Shown: piece after piece, positions 32,839 to 37,437 of the stretch
How positions within the stretch are numbered: position 1 is the stretch's first letter
Layout of the letters: every line of letters begins with the position of its first letter
Source of the DNA: an uncultured Prevotella sp.
Lineage (GTDB): Bacteria > Bacteroidota > Bacteroidia > Bacteroidales > Bacteroidaceae
DNA length: 37,437 nt
Direction of reading: 5' to 3'
Assembly: GCA_900546575.1 (NCBI GenBank)
Contig: URDM01000020.1
Span: forward strand, 1 to 37,437
Position numbers and translations under genes: made by a program
Notes under the pieces: generated by a model
What the model was told of the DNA's origin: nothing
The model's database searches: none
The model's input: only the letters and a program-made list of their open reading frames with translations

Positions 32839-34749
32839 CTATATCTTCCACTGCAGAGTGAATTTCCAATTGCGACCGGGCATGGGGTAGCGCTTCACTA
32901 CTTCGTGTCGCGAGTCGGTAAGGTTGTTGCACTCTATGGTGGCTTGTACTTTTTGCTTGCCGAAGCTGAACTGCTTGTTGAGTTTCAGGTCAACGGTATA
33001 CCAGTCGCCGAGCATATCCTCACGATTGTTGGATATCAATGCGAATCGGTCGCCGGTGTATAACCACGACGTACAGAGCGAGTAGCCGTCGTATCCGAGG
33101 TCGAGTATGAGCGAAGCGGAGTGCAACGGCGAGTAAGGTATGGTGTTCTTGTACTCCGGATCGGCTGGTGACGAGTAGTCACGGTCGCGCTGACAGGTGT
33201 AGTTGGCGTTGGTTGAGAGCGAGAACTTGCCCCACTGGCGGTCGTAACCGGCTGTAGCGCTCAGTCCCAACGACTTAACCAGTCCGAAATTGACCATCGA
33301 CCAGCGGAACTGGCACTTCATCGGAATAGCCACAATCTTGTCTTCGATGCGGTTGTAGTACATGTCGAGGGCGAGATGCAGATACTTGTCCTTATAGTCT
33401 ACGCCCATATCCCATTGCGATGTGTACTCCGGTCGAAGCTGCACATTGCCCACCAGCGTATAGTAGAGGTCGTTGAGCGTAGGCGCACGGAATATGCGCT
33501 TATGGAAAGCACGCACCGTCCATGGTCCGCCGTGCCACGACGCCAGATACATAGGAGCCAGACGACTCAATGGCGAGGCTGCCGAACGGGTGTGGTCGGA
33601 TATGTGTGTGTAGAGAAGAGCCACGTTTGCCTCGAAGCCTCGATAAGAAGCTATTGCCGACAGCAGCGACTTTGAGTCGATGCGATATACGTAATCAAAC
33701 TTATACACGTCGGCATTGAGGTCGGTCCAGCGCAGGTCGGTGCTTGCCGTGAGCGACAAGTAGCGTGTGTTCCACGCTCCGGCTATGGAGCCGTAGATGT
33801 CCTGCTGGGTGTAGTGATTGTCGCAGAACATTGTAGAGGCGTTGGTATTGGGGTCTTGCAGATAGTGCAGATAGTCGTAGGCGTACTTGATGTTAGCTTT
33901 CAGTGCGAAGTGTTCCCAAGCGTGTTTGTATGACGACTGCACGAAGAAGTTCTGATCCCACTGGCGGTCGGTAGAATCCCACTGGTCGGAAAGTCGTCGG
34001 ATGACGGGTCCGGGGAGTCCGCGCTCAGAGTTGTAGTAGTACACGTGTGTGGAAAGTCCGCGATAGAATCCGGCTGCCTCAACACGATAGAATGTTATGT
34101 CGGAGTTGTTGCGACGGCCCACCGTGTCCTCCTGCTCCGAGCGGAAGCGGAAACCGTAGTTGCCTTTGGTGTGCTGATATTCGGCATCGACAAACATCAG
34201 GTTCTTCAACGAGAAATAACCCTTCACCTTGTTCAGTCCGAACGAGCCGCATCCATACTCCAGCGAGTATGCAGTCTCAGCAGGACGTCGGGTCTGCATA
34301 TACACCGTTGCAGCCGAGGCATACTCCGATGCCGACTGCAGGCGTTCGTTGCGGTTGGCGTTATAGAGCGATACCGACTCCATATTGCTCAACGAGTAGC
34401 GTCCGAGGTCAATCTGTCCGTTCTGCGCATTGTTGATGCGTATGCCGTCGAGATACACTCCCACGTGCTGCGAACCTAATGAACGCACGTTGACAGTCTT
34501 AAGTCCGCCCAATCCACCATAGTCCTTTATCTGCACACCCGAGAAATACTTCAAGGCATCGGCAACGCTGGTTGTGGACAGATTCTGCAGTATTGCCCCC
34601 TGCAATGTCTGCGACGGGGTGAGATAATGAGGGCGCACGCCTACCACAGCCACATCCTTCAGGGTGTGGATGGAGTCGAGTCGCGAGGTCTGAGCCATCG
34701 ACTGAATGCCCAGCAGCAGCATTATTATAAGTATATTATATCTGTACAT
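32839..34749 (-). CDS. BtuB-like TonB-dependent receptor (probable cobalamin receptor)
   Basis: This 636-residue TonB-dependent receptor has a signal peptide (cleavage after MAQ, residue 20), a TonB-box-like DSIHTLKDVAVVGVRP, a plug (DALKYFSGVQIKDYGG..., NVRSLGSQHVGVYLDG, IRINNAQNG) and a 22-strand-type barrel ending KFTLQWKI. There is no STN or CarboxypepD-like domain, unlike SusC. Its size and plug, with a BtuG-like lipoprotein next door and a cobalamin riboswitch upstream, point to corrinoid import. I chose the Met at 34749; the one at 34767 adds MSNFAP and coincides with the TAACTTTGC motif (34754-34762), so if that motif is a promoter the transcript is nearly leaderless. It lies downstream of a strong terminator. 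Confidence 0.9.
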   Translation of the reverse strand: MYRYNILIIMLLLGIQSMAQTSRLDSIHTLKDVAVVGVRPHYLTPSQTLQGAILQNLSTTSVADALKYFSGVQIKDYGGLGGLKTVNVRSLGSQHVGVYLDGIRINNAQNGQIDLGRYSLSNMESVSLYNANRNERLQSASEYASAATVYMQTRRPAETAYSLEYGCGSFGLNKVKGYFSLKNLMFVDAEYQHTKGNYGFRFRSEQEDTVGRRNNSDITFYRVEAAGFYRGLSTHVYYYNSERGLPGPVIRRLSDQWDSTDRQWDQNFFVQSSYKHAWEHFALKANIKYAYDYLHYLQDPNTNASTMFCDNHYTQQDIYGSIAGAWNTRYLSLTASTDLRWTDLNADVYKFDYVYRIDSKSLLSAIASYRGFEANVALLYTHISDHTRSAASPLSRLAPMYLASWHGGPWTVRAFHKRIFRAPTLNDLYYTLVGNVQLRPEYTSQWDMGVDYKDKYLHLALDMYYNRIEDKIVAIPMKCQFRWSMVNFGLVKSLGLSATAGYDRQWGKFSLSTNANYTCQRDRDYSSPADPEYKNTIPYSPLHSASLILDLGYDGYSLCTSWLYTGDRFALISNNREDMLGDWYTVDLKLNKQFSFGKQKVQATIECNNLTDSRHEVVKRYPMPGRNWKFTLQWKI

Positions 34750-34753
34750 CGGT

Positions 34754-34762
34754 GCAAAGTTA
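34754..34762 (-). promoter_or_regulatory. -7 motif just before the BtuB-like start
   Basis: The minus strand reads TAACTTTGC, an exact TAnnTTTGC match that ends 4 nt before the ATG at 34749. Transcription would then start at or very near the start codon. It could also be chance, since it encodes part of the longer N-terminal form (SNFAP). Confidence 0.45.
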
Positions 34763-34773
34763 CTCAAAAAAAA

Positions 34774-34812
34774 GAAAAAAAGGCGGCAGTACGCTCTCGC
34801 GCTCTGACCGCC
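34774..34812 (-). terminator. Strong Rho-independent terminator after the riboswitch-controlled gene
   Basis: On the minus strand GGCGG-T-CAG (34812-34804) pairs with CTG-CCGCC (34789-34782), with an inner CGC-GAGA-GCG stem, followed by a T7 run and another T8 run. It lies 40 bp past the stop of the 720-residue protein gene, between it and the BtuB-like gene. Confidence 0.88.
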
Positions 34813-34851
34813 TCATGTCTAACCTAATTATCTTGGATTGGATAAAAACTA

Positions 34852-37014
34852 TTATTTCACAACCACTTTCTTCACCGTTCCGTCAGAGTACTTCACGATG
34901 TTGATGCCTCGCTGAGGCTGGCTGATGCGCTTGCCGTCGATAGTGAAGCGTGCAATCTCGCGAACGTCAGCAGAGGTCTGGGTGTCGGTGATGCCAGTAG
35001 CCTTAGTTACAAAGAATCTGACTGTAGTTTTAGTGCTGATACCGTTAGAGCAGAAGTTGAGCGTAACAACTGTGCTTCCTTCCTTCAAACCCTTAACGAC
35101 GAGCTTGCCGTCCTTAACAGTTGCTGTAGCAATATTTTCTTTGCTCACGTCCTTTATGGTTTTAATGATAGCAGCCTGGAAGTTGTCGGCATCGCTGCAA
35201 ACCGTAGCAAGGTCAACCTTAACTTCCTTGTTCTCCTCGACAGTTACAGCATCCATTTTGCCTGCAATCGGGTCTTCAACATCGGGGAAGACAAACATGC
35301 CAGGGAACCAGAAGTTTTTCTGTGTGAGTTCGTACTCATTGAGCTGCGTGCCCTTGTTGTCGTAGATGCGCACAGCGTAGTCCTGAGATCCATAATCCTT
35401 AAACAGACTAACATACAGATTGTCGGTCACGGGGTCGACACGCAAGTTGCTTGCGCTGTACATCATCCATTTGTTGGCATCGCTTGTGAGGTCTACAACC
35501 TTAGCAAACTCATTGTTGTCGATGTCGTATTTGAAAATGGTGGTTGGGTTCCAGCCCGAAGCCGTCCAATAAATCACATTGTTCTGTAGGCTTGCACACA
35601 ATCCGTCAGATTTCCATGCGTATATATCTTTTGCAGGAACGCCAATGCCCGAAGGCAGAGCTATCTCTTCAAGCTGGCGAGACTCTGTGTTGACACGGCT
35701 AATGCCCTTATCGGTGCTCACCCACAGCTGTCCGTCCTTCGACATAGTGATAGAATAGACCTTAGCAGAGGAGATAGTAGCAACGATGCGGTCGGTATTG
35801 CAGTCGATGATGCGGAGACTCTTGCCATACTCTGTAGCGTATACGTAATCGTCAAGGCGCACCATATTGCCACACTCTCCGAGTTCAGCGTCGCCACCAT
35901 CAGCATTTTTCACGGCAGCACCTACAGTCAGTTCGTCGAGATTGAGGGTGTATATACCTTTTGAAGTACTAACATAAGCCTTGTGCTCATCAACACCGCA
36001 GAACGAACGTCCCTCATTATTGCCATCGATATCCTTTATCTGCTTGATAATGCGCATGGTGTTGGCGTCGCATATAGTGATGCGTCCGCCCTCTACTTTT
36101 GCACCTCCGTCCTTTGCCTGCTTAGCAATGATGTAGTAGCGGTTGCCCCATGCAGCACCAAAGCAAGCCGTAGCACCAATCTCAGTAGTATTGTTATATA
36201 CGAACTTACCGTCACGTGTGAGATAATTGGTAGTAGAATTTCTATGACCGAACCAGTCCTCATTTACCATAAACACACCCTGTGTATAGTCTGCTGTTGC
36301 AGGCAGATACTTGAGATTGCCATCATATTCGTTAGACGCACCTGAGAACTTTGAAAAAACCCAAGCGTCCACACAACCGTCGGTTAGTACACGACCCGAT
36401 GCTCCAGTACCAGAGAAGCCCAAAGCATGTTCTGCCTTGTCAGCCACATTATAACTCCAGAAGCCTTTATTCCACCCCGAGTTCCATGCATCGGTGATAT
36501 CGGGGGCAGCGCAATTGTCAAATACGTATGAATTTACATATACAATGCCATTACGCGGATAAACCTCGTTGTTTTTAGGAGTGGTAACGATGATATTGCG
36601 ATTGCCATCAATGTCATAGCCAAAGCCACCAAAGGTAGTACCATAGGAAGTACCAGATTTGGCAAGTACATAGAATGCGGGGTCGGCTTTTGCCACGGCA
36701 CGGATAAGGTCTTCGCCAGTTTTCTTTTCAGACGATTTCCAGCGATAGCCCCAAACAAGTGTCTTGCCGTCGTTTTGTCCGTCAGCCCACTTTATGGCAA
36801 GAGCAGCCTTACAGTCGCCTTCGCCTGCCCAACGCTCTATTTTAGAGAAGTCGATGCCGGTTGAAGTTGTAGCTTCAGCAGCCTTCTGCACACGTGCTGC
36901 AACAGCGGCACTAACCTTGCGTGGTTGTCCCTGAACATTAATGGTTGTGGTTTGCGCAAGTACAGACACGCTGATGCACAAAGCCAACACAATAGAAGTA
37001 AAGATTTTCTTCAT
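34852..37014 (-). CDS. Secreted DUF5074-type beta-propeller protein under cobalamin-riboswitch control
   Basis: This 720-residue protein has a signal peptide cleaved after VLA (residue 20). A first domain (about 40-240; RWAGEGDCKAALAIKWADG, TLVWGYRW, GEDLIRAVAKADP, GFGYDIDGN) resembles a domain of unknown function seen in secreted proteins of several phyla. A DUF5074/YncE-like beta-propeller follows (about 260-600; GVFMVNEDWFGHRNSTTNYL), then an Ig-like domain (about 605-690) and a C-terminal tail (FTIDGKRISQPQRGINIV, KYSDGTVKKVVVK) resembling a sorting signal. I chose the ATG at 37014, which begins a proper signal peptide; the in-frame ATG at 37203 lies inside the riboswitch and is not credible. 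Binding corrinoid at the surface is inferred from the riboswitch, the propeller and its neighbours. Confidence 0.88.
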   Translation of the reverse strand: MKKIFTSIVLALCISVSVLAQTTTINVQGQPRKVSAAVAARVQKAAEATTSTGIDFSKIERWAGEGDCKAALAIKWADGQNDGKTLVWGYRWKSSEKKTGEDLIRAVAKADPAFYVLAKSGTSYGTTFGGFGYDIDGNRNIIVTTPKNNEVYPRNGIVYVNSYVFDNCAAPDITDAWNSGWNKGFWSYNVADKAEHALGFSGTGASGRVLTDGCVDAWVFSKFSGASNEYDGNLKYLPATADYTQGVFMVNEDWFGHRNSTTNYLTRDGKFVYNNTTEIGATACFGAAWGNRYYIIAKQAKDGGAKVEGGRITICDANTMRIIKQIKDIDGNNEGRSFCGVDEHKAYVSTSKGIYTLNLDELTVGAAVKNADGGDAELGECGNMVRLDDYVYATEYGKSLRIIDCNTDRIVATISSAKVYSITMSKDGQLWVSTDKGISRVNTESRQLEEIALPSGIGVPAKDIYAWKSDGLCASLQNNVIYWTASGWNPTTIFKYDIDNNEFAKVVDLTSDANKWMMYSASNLRVDPVTDNLYVSLFKDYGSQDYAVRIYDNKGTQLNEYELTQKNFWFPGMFVFPDVEDPIAGKMDAVTVEENKEVKVDLATVCSDADNFQAAIIKTIKDVSKENIATATVKDGKLVVKGLKEGSTVVTLNFCSNGISTKTTVRFFVTKATGITDTQTSADVREIARFTIDGKRISQPQRGINIVKYSDGTVKKVVVK

Positions 37015-37041
37015 ACGCTTATTGATATAATTAAAGTATAT

Positions 37042-37064
37042 GTCCATAGCATCACGCCATGGAC
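37042..37064 (-). promoter_or_regulatory. Hairpin between riboswitch and start codon
   Basis: GTCCAT (37064-37059) pairs with ATGGAC (37047-37042) on the minus strand, 28 nt before the ATG at 37014, with flanking A/T pairs possible. It could be part of the riboswitch expression platform. There is no T-run, so control would be over translation rather than termination. Confidence 0.35.
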
Positions 37065-37130
37065 TATGTAAACATTCTTTTCCAGTGATGTTAGTCTGTC
37101 GTTCGTGCCCAATCCACGAGGCATCATGAA

Positions 37131-37353
37131 CAACCTTACGGCAAATTCGGCAGGTCTTCTGACTTACCGCCCAGACGCGAACGCCTTCCCGAGAATTCAA
37201 CATTCAACACTTAACATTCAACATTGAAAAAAGCCTCAGTGGCATCGTTGTTCGCGCCCGATATAAGGGCGGCTTACAGCTGCGGGACAGTCGGGGACTC
37301 TCACCCCATTCCCTTTTAATCGCCATCTTTAATAAAAAGAGAGGCGAACCGTT
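37131..37353 (-). promoter_or_regulatory. Cobalamin (adenosylcobalamin-family) riboswitch
   Basis: Read on the minus strand it has the core of the class: AAAGGGAAT-GGGGTGAGAGTC, then CCCGACTGTCCCGCAGCTGT, GCCACTG, GGGAAGGC, and the B12-box AAGTCAGAAGACCTGCC (37164-37149). A P1-like pairing is visible between CGG near 37349 and CCG near 37141. The variable arm between GCCACTG and GGGAAGG is replaced or extended by a 37-bp tract containing the 24-bp repeat also found at 54-77. It lies about 120 bp upstream of the 720-residue protein gene and should repress it when corrinoid is plentiful. Confidence 0.93.
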
Positions 37354-37359
37354 GCGGTT

Positions 37360-37391
37360 GCAAAATTCGTCAAAATACTTGAGATATGCAA
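37360..37391 (-). promoter_or_regulatory. Promoter of the riboswitch transcript
   Basis: TTGC (37391-37388), a 19-bp spacer and GAATTTTGC (37368-37360) on the minus strand fit the Bacteroidetes -33/-7 pattern, with one mismatch to TAnnTTTGC. Transcription would begin near 37353, just before the riboswitch. Confidence 0.5.
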
Positions 37392-37437
37392 GCAATTCTC
37401 TGAAAATCTCGTCAATGAATCTGGTAATGTTCCACGT

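Noticed and set aside
37015..37203. 63-residue N-terminal extension of the 720-residue protein
   Set aside because: The extension would translate the B12 box and leader, and would bury the clean signal peptide that begins at 37014.
37204..37395. 63-codon minus-strand frame at the window's right end
   Set aside because: It runs through the cobalamin riboswitch and its promoter, so it is a by-product of structured RNA sequence rather than a gene.

Overview
The window looks like a chromosomal segment from a member of the Bacteroidales, most likely Prevotellaceae. The signs are a SusC/SusD pair, promoters with the Bacteroidetes -7 motif TAnnTTTGC, weak or absent Shine-Dalgarno sites, a long flavodoxin-type IspG, AspT/YidE-type transporter architecture, and secreted proteins ending in a Prevotella-style tail (...GINIVKYSDGTVKKVVVK). 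This assignment is inference from the sequence; no database was searched.

Layout. (1) 1-660: gene-free, rich in repeats (a 77-bp direct repeat, an inverted repeat, a 22-bp-spaced direct repeat and a five-unit palindrome array). (2) 680-10625 (+): a polysaccharide-utilisation-type locus: SusC with an N-terminal STN domain, SusD-like lipoprotein, GH20 beta-N-acetylhexosaminidase, secreted FAD oxidoreductase with an N-terminal carbohydrate-binding-like domain, and a secreted endonuclease/exonuclease/phosphatase-fold protein. (3) 10734-13095 (-): purE-ispG. (4) 13318-16343 (-): a PAP2-like membrane protein, rpoN (sigma-54) and an uncharacterised protein. (5) 16513-18846 (+): topA. (6) 19021-22498 (+): aroK-speA-argB. 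(7) 22771-23797 (-): an ECF sigma factor with a probable anti-sigma partner. (8) 23856-26993 (-): a polysaccharide flippase and an AspT/YidE-type transporter. (9) 26994-27984: about 1 kb without a protein gene, holding a second palindrome array, a candidate small RNA with its own promoter and terminator, and G-rich repeats. (10) 27985-30276 (-): argS-rnhA. (11) 30388-37391 (-): a cobalamin (B12) acquisition locus, preceded by a cobalamin riboswitch.

How the genes work together. In the first locus SusC/SusD would bind and import a glycan at the cell surface while the secreted GH20 trims terminal HexNAc; the FAD enzyme and phosphatase-fold protein suggest a decorated or unusual substrate. In the B12 locus the riboswitch controls a 720-residue secreted protein with a DUF5074-type beta-propeller, followed by a BtuB-like TonB-dependent receptor, a BtuG-like propeller lipoprotein and another secreted surface protein. 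A strong terminator and a fresh promoter motif separate the first gene from the receptor, so the riboswitch may directly control only the first gene.

The most notable non-coding features are: two arrays of a 15-bp palindrome repeated exactly every 22 bp, both about 90-105 bp upstream of a membrane-transport gene and in the same orientation relative to it; an eight-copy G-rich palindromic repeat family, mostly in inverted pairs at gene ends, whose G-rich strand fits a compact G-quadruplex; and a copy of a local intergenic repeat lodged inside the B12 riboswitch.
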